DNA of 43,522 nucleotides from the NCBI GenBank assembly GCA_964497515.1, contig CAZCCV010000020.1, positions 1 to 43,522 of the forward strand, given 5' to 3'. Both the position numbers and the translations under genes were made by a program. The first letter of the stretch is position 1. Each line of letters starts with the position of its first letter. The stretch is from CAZCCV01 sp964497515. Lineage in GTDB: Bacteria; Armatimonadota; UBA5829; DTLH01. The notes below the pieces were generated by a model. It did no database searches, was not told the origin of the DNA, and worked only from the letters and a program-made list of their open reading frames with translations. This document shows positions 1 to 7,934 of this stretch, piece after piece.

Positions 1-15
1 CCCGGCGCCATCTAT

Positions 16-59
16 GAAGAGAACCTCACGCCACCCAGAGGTTCTCTTCGCACTTTTTT
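16..59 (+). terminator. Rho-independent terminator of an upstream gene
   Basis: A perfect 12-bp stem (GAAGAGAACCTC at 16-27 with GAGGTTCTCTTC at 38-49) encloses a 10-nt loop and is followed by GCAC and an uninterrupted T run. The T run lies only on the right, so it ends a plus-strand transcript whose gene lies left of the window. Confidence 0.9.
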
Positions 60-74
60 TCACTCCTATACCCG

Positions 75-123
75 GTTGACAGAGCATTACGGGCATGTTA
101 CGCTGTGGCTAATGTCAACATGC
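75..123. repeat. Two interlocking inverted repeats over the TPR promoter
   Basis: GTTGACA (75-81) is mirrored by TGTCAAC (113-119), and GCATGTT (93-99) by AACATGC (117-123). The right arms share bases, so the two structures could not form at once. The first left arm contains the -35 box. This may be an operator or a 5'-leader fold; function is inference. Confidence 0.35.
76..104 (+). promoter_or_regulatory. Probable sigma-70-type promoter for the TPR gene
   Basis: A consensus -35 (TTGACA, 76-81) and a weaker -10 (TACGCT, 99-104) are 17 nt apart. It sits between the preceding terminator and the TPR start codon at 180. The -10 is poor (3 of 6), so activation or an alternative -10 is possible. 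Two inverted repeats overlap it (see 75-123). Confidence 0.5.
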
Positions 124-179
124 ACAAAACACTGAAGTGCGGCAGCTTTGAAGGCTACTACCTCAGGTAGAGGGCGGCT

Positions 180-1493
180 ATGTACAGGAATGAAATCGAC
201 GGGTTCATCGAACGTGGCGATCGATTTTACGAAGACGGCAAATATGAAAGAGCTGTAGATCTGTACATTCGTGCTTTGGAACTGGATGTCCAAAATCGCG
301 AAGCCTTGGAAGGACTTGGCCAAGCATACTCCGCCCTTGGGTTGTGTGAGCATGCTATTGATGCATTCACCCGACTTGCCAAAGTCTATCCCGAAGAAGC
401 ATGCGCGCACTACCTCTTAGGACACGCGCTGTGTGCATTCGGCGATCACAACGCAGCGCTTCTTGAACTAGACAGGGCTCAGGCACTGGGATTTCAATCC
501 TCAGATATGTATTCGGCTATCGGTTACGCTCTGCATATGCAGGGGAACATCGAGTCTGCAATCGACTCCTACCGTTCTGCACTCACGCTAGACCCGGAAG
601 ACACCGTCACAATGTTCAACTACGGCAAAGCGCTGGTGGCACAGCGGAGCTACTTTGCAGCAAGTCACGTGTTCGAACAAGCGGCAGCAATCGATCCTGG
701 CGACGTGCAGATGTGGGTTGCGTTGGGGGAAGTCTGCGAGGATCTCGGGGAGTCCGCCCAAGCATTTCAGTCATATGAAAAGGCACTCGACCTAGATCCA
801 AAGAACTCACACGTAAGATGTCTGGCAGCACGGGTCTGTTTCATTATGGATAGAACGTCCGAAGCTGAAGAAGAGTACAGGGACATCGTACACGAATCTC
901 CCGGCGAAGCTGATGCTTGGGCAGGATTGGGTGAGGTGTTGATTGCGCAGAAGAACTACGATGATGCTTTTGGAGCCTGCCAGAGAGCATTGGAGATTGA
1001 TCCAGCTTCACCCTTTGGAGTATCTGGCTTTGTAATCGCATGTGAGCAAATTGGCGCGTTAGAAGATGCACAAATGGCAGTTTATTCTGCACTAGAAGTC
1101 AATCCAGACTGCCCTGACCTATGGTATCTGTTGGCACAGGTTGAAGCCTCTGTTGGATCCACTGAAATCGCTTTGGTTGCGTACAGCCAAGCTATCAAGC
1201 TGAACTCTGGCGATGCTGCTGCTTATGCCGGGTTCGGTTGGGCTCTTACAATCACGGGGAGAGACTATCAACTGGCGGAAAAGGCGTTGCTTAAAGCGGT
1301 CAGACTTGCACCAGATTGGTATTATCCTTGCCTTCAACTAGCCGAGATGTATTTGGCAAACAACAACGAACAAGCTGCTACTCAATGGTTTGTACGCGCC
1401 ATTCAGACAGCTCCAGATGAACCCGATATTGTGGAACTTCTGGCTGAACCCAGAATTCAAGACCTGCTCACAAATATCGACTATGCTAAGTAG
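180..1493 (+). CDS. Tetratricopeptide repeat protein (12 TPRs)
   Basis: A 437-residue protein made almost entirely of tandem 34-residue TPR units. About twelve can be laid end to end from residue 10, each showing the family pattern of small and aromatic residues (for example A-L-x-L-D-P at unit ends). There is no signal peptide or membrane segment, so it is probably a cytoplasmic scaffold for protein-protein contacts. The partner cannot be read from sequence. The ATG at 180 follows a purine-rich stretch (AGGTAGAGGG). It ends 22 nt before the start of the M3 peptidase gene and is probably co-transcribed with it. The TPR identity is sure; the cellular role is unknown. Confidence 0.9.
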   Translation: MYRNEIDGFIERGDRFYEDGKYERAVDLYIRALELDVQNREALEGLGQAYSALGLCEHAIDAFTRLAKVYPEEACAHYLLGHALCAFGDHNAALLELDRAQALGFQSSDMYSAIGYALHMQGNIESAIDSYRSALTLDPEDTVTMFNYGKALVAQRSYFAASHVFEQAAAIDPGDVQMWVALGEVCEDLGESAQAFQSYEKALDLDPKNSHVRCLAARVCFIMDRTSEAEEEYRDIVHESPGEADAWAGLGEVLIAQKNYDDAFGACQRALEIDPASPFGVSGFVIACEQIGALEDAQMAVYSALEVNPDCPDLWYLLAQVEASVGSTEIALVAYSQAIKLNSGDAAAYAGFGWALTITGRDYQLAEKALLKAVRLAPDWYYPCLQLAEMYLANNNEQAATQWFVRAIQTAPDEPDIVELLAEPRIQDLLTNIDYAK

Positions 1494-1515
1494 GTCTAGA
1501 AGGAGTATAGAATTC

Positions 1516-2961
1516 ATGAATAACCAGTTCGAATCGGCTGCAGAACAGTTTCTTCAGAAGATCGGCAGAGAAGGCTATGAAAACAGTGCGGGTCTGAAGG
1601 AGACGATTGACATAGTTCCGATATATGAGCAATATGGTTGGCTGTTTGCTCGGGATACTGTCGACGAAGCTCTAAAAAGAGACGATCCCGAAGGTAAGCA
1701 GTTCGCAAGATTTGCAGCCGAGGGTTATCTGGCCGATAGCCTTAAGAGTCTCAGCGAAAAGATTACTAACGCTATAACGAAGGCTACTGTCCTCTGGCAG
1801 GGTGAGGAGATACCCTTCAGGAGAGTCTCTATAGCAATCGCCAACGAAGCAGATCCCACAAAACGACACGAACTCGAGAAACTACAGTTGCAGAAGACTG
1901 AAGAGATGAACGCGGATCGAATTGAAAGGTTACAGAAGGCCCACGCTCTCGCGGTGGATCTGGGATTCAATTCTTATCTGTCGATGTGCAATGATTTCAA
2001 AGAGCTCAATCTCCCTTGGCTGCTTAAACAGATGGGCAAACTCCTCGATGCTACGGAGGAAGCGTATTCGGCCGAGGTAAAACACTACCTGAATAGCCTG
2101 GGCGTGCCGGAGGATGAAGCTACTCCGTCGGATTTGGCGTTCTTATTCCGTGCGCCACAATTCGACAATCTGTTTCCACAAGATAAGCTCGTGCCCTCAT
2201 TAAAGGCAACTCTGCTCGGGATGGGGCTGGATCTTGATGCACAGACCAATATCCACCTAGACACTGAAAACAGGCCTCTCAAATCGCCCAGAGCGTTCTG
2301 CTCACCGATTCAAGTGCCGGATGAAGTGTATCTTGTGATCTCTCCAAAAGGCGGGCAAGACGATTACCATGCTATTCTGCATGAGTCCGGTCACGCTGAG
2401 CATCTTGGAAATATATCTCCCGACATTCCCTGGGTTCACAAAAGACTCGGAGATGGCAGCGTGAGCGAGTCATACTCCTTCCTGCTGGAGAACCTATTGA
2501 AGAACCGCCTGTGGTTTACTGAGGTTCTTAATCAGCATGATGTGGATGAATACCTCCGATTCACCAGGTTCTACAGGCTTTGGATTCTCAGAAGATACGC
2601 TGCTAAACTGCACTACGAGAGCTTGCTGCACGAGTCATCTGATATTCAGTCGATGAACGAACAGTACGCCAAGCATCTTGGGAAAGCGCTGAAGGTTAAA
2701 GTAAGCTCTTCCAACTTCCTTGCCGATACCGACGACGGTCTGTATGCCGCGAATTATCTTAGAGCGTGGGCATTTGAAGTCATGCTGCGGAAGCATTTTG
2801 AGAAGTCGTATGGGGAGTTGTGGTTCAAGTCACATGAGGCCGGAGACGCACTGCTTGCCATGTGGCGAGAAGGCCAGCGTTATTCCGTCGATGATCTTTC
2901 CAGACATATTGGTTACGACGGCCTGCAGGTCGATCCTCTCATTGAGGATTTAATAGCATAG
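1516..2961 (+). CDS. M3-family zinc oligopeptidase
   Basis: This 481-residue protein carries the zinc-metallopeptidase motif HESGH in a context (YHAILHESGHAEH) resembling the M3 (thimet oligopeptidase/PepF) family. A glutamate-bearing helix (SVSESYSFLLEN) lies downstream where the third zinc ligand is expected. M3 enzymes cleave short peptides in the cytoplasm, and no signal peptide is present. The reading frame is open upstream to 1390, but the ATG at 1516 is preferred: it has AGAAGGAG at 1498-1505 and avoids a long overlap with the TPR gene. At about 480 residues it is shorter than typical PepF (about 600), so it may represent a divergent M3 subgroup. M32 was considered, but its motif is HExxH in a different context. 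Confidence 0.75.
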   Translation: MNNQFESAAEQFLQKIGREGYENSAGLKETIDIVPIYEQYGWLFARDTVDEALKRDDPEGKQFARFAAEGYLADSLKSLSEKITNAITKATVLWQGEEIPFRRVSIAIANEADPTKRHELEKLQLQKTEEMNADRIERLQKAHALAVDLGFNSYLSMCNDFKELNLPWLLKQMGKLLDATEEAYSAEVKHYLNSLGVPEDEATPSDLAFLFRAPQFDNLFPQDKLVPSLKATLLGMGLDLDAQTNIHLDTENRPLKSPRAFCSPIQVPDEVYLVISPKGGQDDYHAILHESGHAEHLGNISPDIPWVHKRLGDGSVSESYSFLLENLLKNRLWFTEVLNQHDVDEYLRFTRFYRLWILRRYAAKLHYESLLHESSDIQSMNEQYAKHLGKALKVKVSSSNFLADTDDGLYAANYLRAWAFEVMLRKHFEKSYGELWFKSHEAGDALLAMWREGQRYSVDDLSRHIGYDGLQVDPLIEDLIA

Positions 2962-2970
2962 CCTCACTAT

Positions 2971-3011
2971 TGCAGGCCGGGCGCCGATCCATTGGCAACC
3001 GGCCTGCATTT
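2971..3011 (+). terminator. Possible terminator after the M3 peptidase gene
   Basis: A perfect 10-bp GC-rich stem (TGCAGGCCGG 2971-2980 with CCGGCCTGCA 2999-3008) starts 10 nt after the stop codon, with an 18-nt loop. Only TTT follows, so termination may be inefficient or Rho-assisted. The next 235 bases up to the ilv promoter hold no gene that I can support. Confidence 0.5.
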
Positions 3012-3247
3012 GCTCACCATTACTTAATGACGACACTCCAAAGGATTTCTGCACGAAAACTGCGATGCTGCAGTTGTCCCAACTTTCCAAATCGAATTAC
3101 CTCTAAACGCTGTTCCCCAGAACAAAGTGATTGTATTCACACACTTCTGCTGTATTATTCAGGTGTGTCCTGAGTTCTAGGCTTGGTGCATCATATCTGG
3201 AATACAACAACGTTGAGACCACAATCGCGATACTTATGCTTCTGGTA

Positions 3248-3276
3248 TTGACGAAGGGATTTTGACGTGGTAGGAT
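3248..3276 (+). promoter_or_regulatory. Promoter of the ilv-leu operon leader
   Basis: TTGACG (3248-3253), a 17-nt spacer and TAGGAT (3271-3276) match the sigma-70 consensus at 5 of 6 and 4 of 6 positions. Transcription would begin near 3283, just upstream of the T-box stem I. Confidence 0.6.
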
Positions 3277-3300
3277 GAAACATCAGTTGACAAATACAAA

Positions 3301-3620
3301 AAGGCATTGAAGAGGCTAGTAGGCGTTTGCTTGAACGTTACAGAGAACCGCGAAGCTGAGAAGTGGGGCGTGGGCAGCGACTGAATCTCACCTTGGAGCC
3401 GGACATTGAAAGACTGAAGCCAATGGAGGCGCCATCCGTCACTATTGCTAACGGATGGCGTATGTTGTTTGTTTGTAGTCGATTAGATGTTCCCGGTTGG
3501 CGTCCGTTATAACGCCGTACGAGCGAGCCGCAATAGCAGAATCTGCGTGCGGCTAAACCGGGTGGTACCGCGTGAGTTCAGCCTCTCGTCCCGTTACAGG
3601 ATGAGAGGCTTCATTGTTAT
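3301..3620 (+). promoter_or_regulatory. T-box leader (tRNA-sensing riboswitch), probable Leu specifier
   Basis: The diagnostic T-box sequence CCGGGTGGTACCGCG lies at 3558-3572. It is followed by a terminator hairpin (3580-3610) whose 5' arm contains CGTCCCG, which can instead pair with CGGG of the T-box to make the antiterminator. Upstream, the stem I hallmarks appear in order: AAGAGGCTAGTAGG (3310-3323), CAGAGAACCG, GCTGAGA, and GAATCTCACCTTGGAG (3383-3398). GGCT (3314-3317) pairs with AGCC (3397-3400) at the stem base. The triplet before ACC is CTC (3387-3389), a Leu codon followed by A as expected for a specifier; ATC two bases earlier is a weaker alternative. A 10-bp hairpin (3430-3439/3451-3460) and a branched element (3492-3562) fill the linker. 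Uncharged tRNA-Leu is inferred to switch on the ilv-leu genes. Confidence 0.9.
3580..3620 (+). terminator. Attenuator hairpin of the T-box
   Basis: A 12-bp stem with one G-U pair (3580-3591 with 3599-3610) and a 7-nt loop is followed by the moderately U-rich TCATTGTTAT. The ilvD Shine-Dalgarno (AAGGAG, 3621-3626) lies outside the stem. This favours transcription termination over RBS masking as the mode of control. Confidence 0.75.
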
Positions 3621-3633
3621 AAGGAGCGTGCAA

Positions 3634-5310
3634 TTGAAAAGCGATGCAGTAAAACAGGGAGTGGAGAGATCGCCGCACAGGTCACTCTTCAAGGCTATGG
3701 GCTATACGGACGAAGAGCTTCGCAGGCCGTTAATCGGTATTGCAAACTCGGTGAACGAGATCGTCCCTGGCCACGTTGATTTGGCAAAAATTGCCGCCGC
3801 TGTAAAAGCTGGTGTGCGAATAGCCGGTGGAACACCTATTGAGTTCGCTACCATTGGTGTCTGCGACGGTATCGCAATGGGTCATACCGGGATGCGATAC
3901 TCTCTTGCGAGCCGAGAAATCATCGCCGATAGTATTGAAATCGTCGCAAAAGCTCACGCTTTCGATGCAATGGTGTTGATTCCAAACTGCGACAAGATTG
4001 TCCCAGGCATGCTCATGGCAGCGGCCCGAATCAACGTTCCGACAGTGGTCGTAAGCGGTGGCCCGATGCTGGCAGGCAGACATCGTGGCAAGGACATATC
4101 GCTTTCCCAGATGTTTGAAGCGTCAGGTGAGTTCCTTGCTGGCACAATGACAGAAGAGGAACTATCCGAAATGGAGGAGACCGCCTGTCCTGGCTGCGGC
4201 TCGTGTTCTGGAATGTTCACTGCAAACTCAATGAACTGCTTAACTGAGGCACTGGGTATGGGACTTCCGGGTAATGGCACGATTCCGGCTGTCTCTGCAG
4301 CGCGCATTCGACTCGCGAAACACGCCGGGATGAAGGTTATGGAGCTTCTCGAGAAGGGTATCAAGCCGAAAGACATTATGACTCCTGCCGCCTTCAAGAA
4401 TGCACTCGTAGTTGATATGGCCCTTGGTTGTTCGACTAATACGGTGCTTCACGTGCCCGCTATTGCGCACGAAGCAGGGGTGAAGATTGAGCTGGAGACG
4501 CTAAACGAAATATCATCGAAAACTCCACACATGGTGACACTGAGTCCAGCAATTGCGGATCCCGAGGCTGACATCCGGCACCACATGCAGGATCTTAACG
4601 AAGCTGGAGGCGTACCCGCTGTGATGGCTGTGTTGTTGCGAAGAGGCCTGCTTGAAGGATCTGCTATTACGGCCACTGGTAAAACCGTTGCAGAAAACGT
4701 GGGCGGCGCCAGAATACTGAGGGACGATGTAATTCACGCTGAAAAACCGTATCACAAGACCGGTGGGCTTGCTATTCTGTTCGGCAACCTTGCGCCAGAC
4801 GGTGCAGTTGTTAAGCAGTCTGCAGTGGAGCCGGAAGCGTGGCAATTCTCAGGCCCTGCAAGAGTCTTTGAAGACGAAGAGAGTGCCGTTGCAGCTCTGG
4901 TTGCTGGAGAAGTGCAGAAAGGTGAAGTCATCGTCATCCGCAACGAAGGGCCAAAGGGCGGACCGGGCATGCGAGAAATGCTGGTTGCAACTGCAACTGT
5001 TTCTGGGCTTGGTTGGGGAAAAGACGTTGCACTTATCACGGATGGCAGATTCTCTGGTGCCACCCGTGGCGCTGCTATCGGGCACGTATGCCCAGAGGCT
5101 GCACAAGGTGGGCCGATAGGACTAATCCAAAACGGCGATATTATCAGTATTGATATACCAAACAAGCGGCTCAATGTGGAGCTTTCTGAAGAGGAAATGG
5201 CGCAGAGACGCACACAGTGGAAAGCACCTAAGCCGAGAGTTCGGGATGGATATCTGGCTCGTTATGCCAGATCAGTCTCATCCGCTGGCACTGGGGCGAT
5301 AATTGAATGA
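3634..5310 (+). CDS. ilvD: Dihydroxy-acid dehydratase
   Basis: IlvD dehydrates 2,3-dihydroxy-isovalerate and -3-methylvalerate to the 2-oxo acids of valine/leucine and isoleucine synthesis. The 558-residue protein begins (M)KSDAVKQGVERSPHRSL, the usual start of the family. It has PNCD (C119) and CPGCGSCSGMFTANSMN (C185, C188, C191), where the Fe-S ligands and active-site residues lie. The chosen start is TTG 3634, 7 nt after AAGGAG. The frame is open back to 3487, but that part is T-box RNA, not protein. GTG 3628 would sit only 1 nt from the Shine-Dalgarno. It is the first gene of the ilv-leu operon; ilvB follows 10 nt after its stop. Confidence 0.96.
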   Translation: MKSDAVKQGVERSPHRSLFKAMGYTDEELRRPLIGIANSVNEIVPGHVDLAKIAAAVKAGVRIAGGTPIEFATIGVCDGIAMGHTGMRYSLASREIIADSIEIVAKAHAFDAMVLIPNCDKIVPGMLMAAARINVPTVVVSGGPMLAGRHRGKDISLSQMFEASGEFLAGTMTEEELSEMEETACPGCGSCSGMFTANSMNCLTEALGMGLPGNGTIPAVSAARIRLAKHAGMKVMELLEKGIKPKDIMTPAAFKNALVVDMALGCSTNTVLHVPAIAHEAGVKIELETLNEISSKTPHMVTLSPAIADPEADIRHHMQDLNEAGGVPAVMAVLLRRGLLEGSAITATGKTVAENVGGARILRDDVIHAEKPYHKTGGLAILFGNLAPDGAVVKQSAVEPEAWQFSGPARVFEDEESAVAALVAGEVQKGEVIVIRNEGPKGGPGMREMLVATATVSGLGWGKDVALITDGRFSGATRGAAIGHVCPEAAQGGPIGLIQNGDIISIDIPNKRLNVELSEEEMAQRRTQWKAPKPRVRDGYLARYARSVSSAGTGAIIE

Positions 5311-5320
5311 GGAGCTGTGA

Positions 5321-7000
5321 ATGAAACTGACAGGAGCACAGGCGCTTATTAGAGCGCTGGTTGATCAGGGCACAAGGCACATTTTTGGAATCCCTGGCGG
5401 AGGGATCATCCCCATTTATGATGCCCTGTACGACTGCAAGGATCTTGATCATATGTTGATGCGGCACGAACAGGGAGGCGCGCACGCCGCCGATGCCTAC
5501 GCTCGCGCGTCGGGCAAGGTGGGTGTATGCTTCGCAACATCCGGACCGGGAGCGACCAACCTGGTAACAGGTATTGCAAACGCATATATGGATTCTATTC
5601 CAATGGTTGCGATCACAGGACAGGTCAGAAGAGCCGGGCTGGGAAAAGACTCGTTCCAGGAGGCTGATATCACTGGCATTACGATGCCTATCACGAAACA
5701 CAACTATTTGATAAAAGAGGCCGCCGAGATTCCCGGCGTCATCGCTGAAGCGTTCTATATCGCGCGTACTGGGCGACCGGGACCGGTGCTTGTTGATGTG
5801 CCGTTTGACGTTGCACTCTCCCCTGTCGATTACCGGCCGGTGAAGAAAGTGGAGATGCGCAACTACAAACCGACAGTTGCGGGCCATCCTCTTCAGATAC
5901 GAAAAGCGGCGAAAGTTATCGCATCTGCTGAGCGACCGGTACTCTATGTAGGTGGCGGGGTAGTATCGGCAAATGCCAGCAAAGAACTCATGGCGCTTGC
6001 TGAAACCACTAACATTCCTGTCACAACAACGCTGTTAGGCAAAGGTGCGATACCGGAGACACACGAACTGTCACTTGGTATGCTCGGTATGCACGGATTA
6101 GCTTATGCCAACTATGCGGTCGCAAACTGTGACTTGCTGATTGCAGTAGGTGCTCGGTTCGACGATCGCGTAACTGGCAAACTGGATTCTTTTGCAAAAA
6201 AAGCAAAAGTAATCCATATAGACGTTGATCCTGCAGAGATCGGCAAGACAGTCCACGTTCATGTTCCGATAGTCGGCGATTGCAAGCATATTCTTACCGA
6301 ATTGCTCAAAGTCGTCCAGCCACGCAAAGCGGATGAGTGGAACGCACAGGTGGATGCGTGGAAGAAGGAATACTCTCTTAACTATAAGCAGGATGGTCAA
6401 CTGTATCCGCAGTACATTGTAGACGAAATCTGGAAGGTAACGAATGGTGAAGCCGTTGTAGTTACCGACGTTGGTCAGCACCAAATGTGGGCTGCGCAAT
6501 ACTACAAGTGCACTTTCCCGAGGCAGTTCGTAACATCAGGCGGACTGGGCACTATGGGATTCGGCCTCCCTGCGGCGATTGGCGCGCAGGTGGCGAGACC
6601 GGATAAGCCAGTCTTCTGCATAGCGGGGGATGGCAGCATACAAATGACCATTCAGGAACTGACTCCTGCTGTTGCTCATAAGTTGCCCCTCAAGATAGCA
6701 ATAATGAACAATCAGTACCTGGGGATGGTTCGTCAGTGGCAGGAATTGTTCTATAATGGAAGATACTCGAGCGTAGATATCACAGCCCAGCCAGACTTTG
6801 TGATGTTGGCGGAAGCCTATGGTTGCGTTGGAATCAGAGTAGAGGACACCGGTGATGTAAAATCTGCGCTGGAAAAGGCAATGTCCGTGAATGATCGCCC
6901 TACTGTAATCGACTTCCGGACAGCGCGCGAAGAGAACGTATTCCCGATGATTCCTGCCGGCCAAAGCGTCGAAGAGATGATGGTAAGGAGGCCAGAATGA
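5321..7000 (+). CDS. ilvB: Acetolactate synthase, large (catalytic) subunit
   Basis: This thiamine-diphosphate enzyme condenses pyruvate with pyruvate or 2-oxobutyrate, the first common step to Val/Leu and Ile. The 559 residues show the three domains of the family: an N-terminal pyrimidine-binding domain with the catalytic Glu (LMRHEQGGAHAADAYAR), a middle domain, and a C-terminal ThDP/Mg motif GDGS followed by NN (GDGSIQMTIQEL...MNNQYLG). The ATG at 5321 follows TGAGGAG. Its stop overlaps the ilvN start (ATGA, 6997-7000), as expected for subunits made in fixed ratio by translational coupling. Confidence 0.96.
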   Translation: MKLTGAQALIRALVDQGTRHIFGIPGGGIIPIYDALYDCKDLDHMLMRHEQGGAHAADAYARASGKVGVCFATSGPGATNLVTGIANAYMDSIPMVAITGQVRRAGLGKDSFQEADITGITMPITKHNYLIKEAAEIPGVIAEAFYIARTGRPGPVLVDVPFDVALSPVDYRPVKKVEMRNYKPTVAGHPLQIRKAAKVIASAERPVLYVGGGVVSANASKELMALAETTNIPVTTTLLGKGAIPETHELSLGMLGMHGLAYANYAVANCDLLIAVGARFDDRVTGKLDSFAKKAKVIHIDVDPAEIGKTVHVHVPIVGDCKHILTELLKVVQPRKADEWNAQVDAWKKEYSLNYKQDGQLYPQYIVDEIWKVTNGEAVVVTDVGQHQMWAAQYYKCTFPRQFVTSGGLGTMGFGLPAAIGAQVARPDKPVFCIAGDGSIQMTIQELTPAVAHKLPLKIAIMNNQYLGMVRQWQELFYNGRYSSVDITAQPDFVMLAEAYGCVGIRVEDTGDVKSALEKAMSVNDRPTVIDFRTAREENVFPMIPAGQSVEEMMVRRPE

Positions 7001-7494
7001 CGGTCAACAACGTAATGCACGTGATTACTGCTCTTGTAGACAACCGACCTGGCGTTCTGGCAAGAGTATCCGGACTGTTTGCACGCAGAGGGTTCAACAT
7101 CGAGTCTCTTGCTGTAAGCATTACCGATGATCCGTTAATCTCGAGAATGACCATCGTAGTCGCTGGCGACAATACTGTCTTGGAGCAGATATCTAAACAG
7201 CTGAACAAACTGATCGACGTTCGCAAAGTCATCGACAGTACCGATCTGCCTGTAGTGGAGAGAGAACTGGCTATGATTAAGGTGAATGCTGAGACAAAAC
7301 ACCGCGCTGAGATAATGCAGGTTGTCGACATTTTCCGCGCAAAGATCATAGATATCAGCGAGAAGACCTTTACCATCGAAGTAACCGGTAGCGGAGCAAA
7401 AGTGAACGCTATGGAGGGGCTCCTGGAACCGTATGGTATCCTTGAGATGGTTCGGACTGGAAAAATCGTTGTGCAACGTGGTGGAGTCGGATAA
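6997..7494 (+). CDS. ilvN: Acetolactate synthase, small (regulatory) subunit
   Basis: A 165-residue protein with an N-terminal ACT domain (ALVDNRPGVLARVSGLF...RRGFNIESLAV) and the usual C-terminal domain (RAEIMQVVDIFRAKIIDI). It binds the large subunit and gives valine feedback inhibition. It is the length expected for the IlvH/IlvN family. The start overlaps the ilvB stop by 4 nt and AAGGAGG lies just upstream. The symbol ilvN is used rather than ilvH only by convention. Confidence 0.94.
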   Translation: MTVNNVMHVITALVDNRPGVLARVSGLFARRGFNIESLAVSITDDPLISRMTIVVAGDNTVLEQISKQLNKLIDVRKVIDSTDLPVVERELAMIKVNAETKHRAEIMQVVDIFRAKIIDISEKTFTIEVTGSGAKVNAMEGLLEPYGILEMVRTGKIVVQRGGVG

Positions 7495-7562
7495 GACTGC
7501 CGCATTTCAGGGTCGCAAAGATTATTCTGCGATCAATATTAAGTGACTGAAAAGGACAACCG

Positions 7563-7934
7563 TTGAAAAAGCTGATCAACCTGGCGGAAGCTGAGTGTGC
7601 CCTGCGGTTTTTCGCGTGTGCAATGTCTATTGCGGCGTTGCTTACTGCGAGCATCTTCGGACTTGTTCTGAAGATGCCACGAAAGGGACTGGCCATAGGG
7701 CTGATAATGGTAGTTGCCGCGCATATTCCGCGGGTTCTGTGGAGCTTCTATGCCAGAATTGGCAATACGTTTGGCTATGCCAGCGTGGGCGGTGTGGTTG
7801 TCCTAGGTATCATATTTTTAGGAATAGGCTGTCTGTGCGGTTACGGTGGAATCCGTGCAATCAGAGCAGCTACACTATTGGACGATACTGCGAAAGCAAA
7901 ATCGGTACAGGAGGAAAACACAAATGCCAGCTAA
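7563..7934 (+). CDS. Small membrane protein of unknown function in the ilv operon
   Basis: I do not recognise this 123-residue protein. It has about three hydrophobic segments (residues 12-37, 43-62 and 71-97), a basic loop between the first two (KMPRKG) and a polar, charged C-terminal tail (DDTAKAKSVQEENTNAS). The TTG start at 7563 is preceded by AAAAGGA (7548-7554). The last 11 nt overlap the start of ilvC, and the ilvC Shine-Dalgarno (AGGAGG) lies inside this gene, so the two are probably translationally coupled. Position suggests a link to branched-chain amino acids (export, a membrane anchor, or simply a passenger), but no function can be assigned. The overlap and the coherent hydrophobic pattern argue that it is real. 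Confidence 0.7.
   Translation: MKKLINLAEAECALRFFACAMSIAALLTASIFGLVLKMPRKGLAIGLIMVVAAHIPRVLWSFYARIGNTFGYASVGGVVVLGIIFLGIGCLCGYGGIRAIRAATLLDDTAKAKSVQEENTNAS

Noticed and set aside
2970..3173. 67-codon open frame after the M3 peptidase gene
   Set aside because: It runs through the terminator hairpin, has no ribosome-binding site, and its Cys/Ser/Arg-rich translation is not protein-like.
3430..3476. Hairpin CGCCATCCGT/ACGGATGGCG followed by a T-rich stretch as a separate terminator
   Set aside because: It lies inside the T-box leader where a linker stem is expected, and its T tract is broken by G residues; it is better read as part of the T-box fold.
4752..5213. 153-codon minus-strand frame inside ilvD
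   Set aside because: Low-complexity Ser/Pro-rich shadow of the ilvD coding strand.
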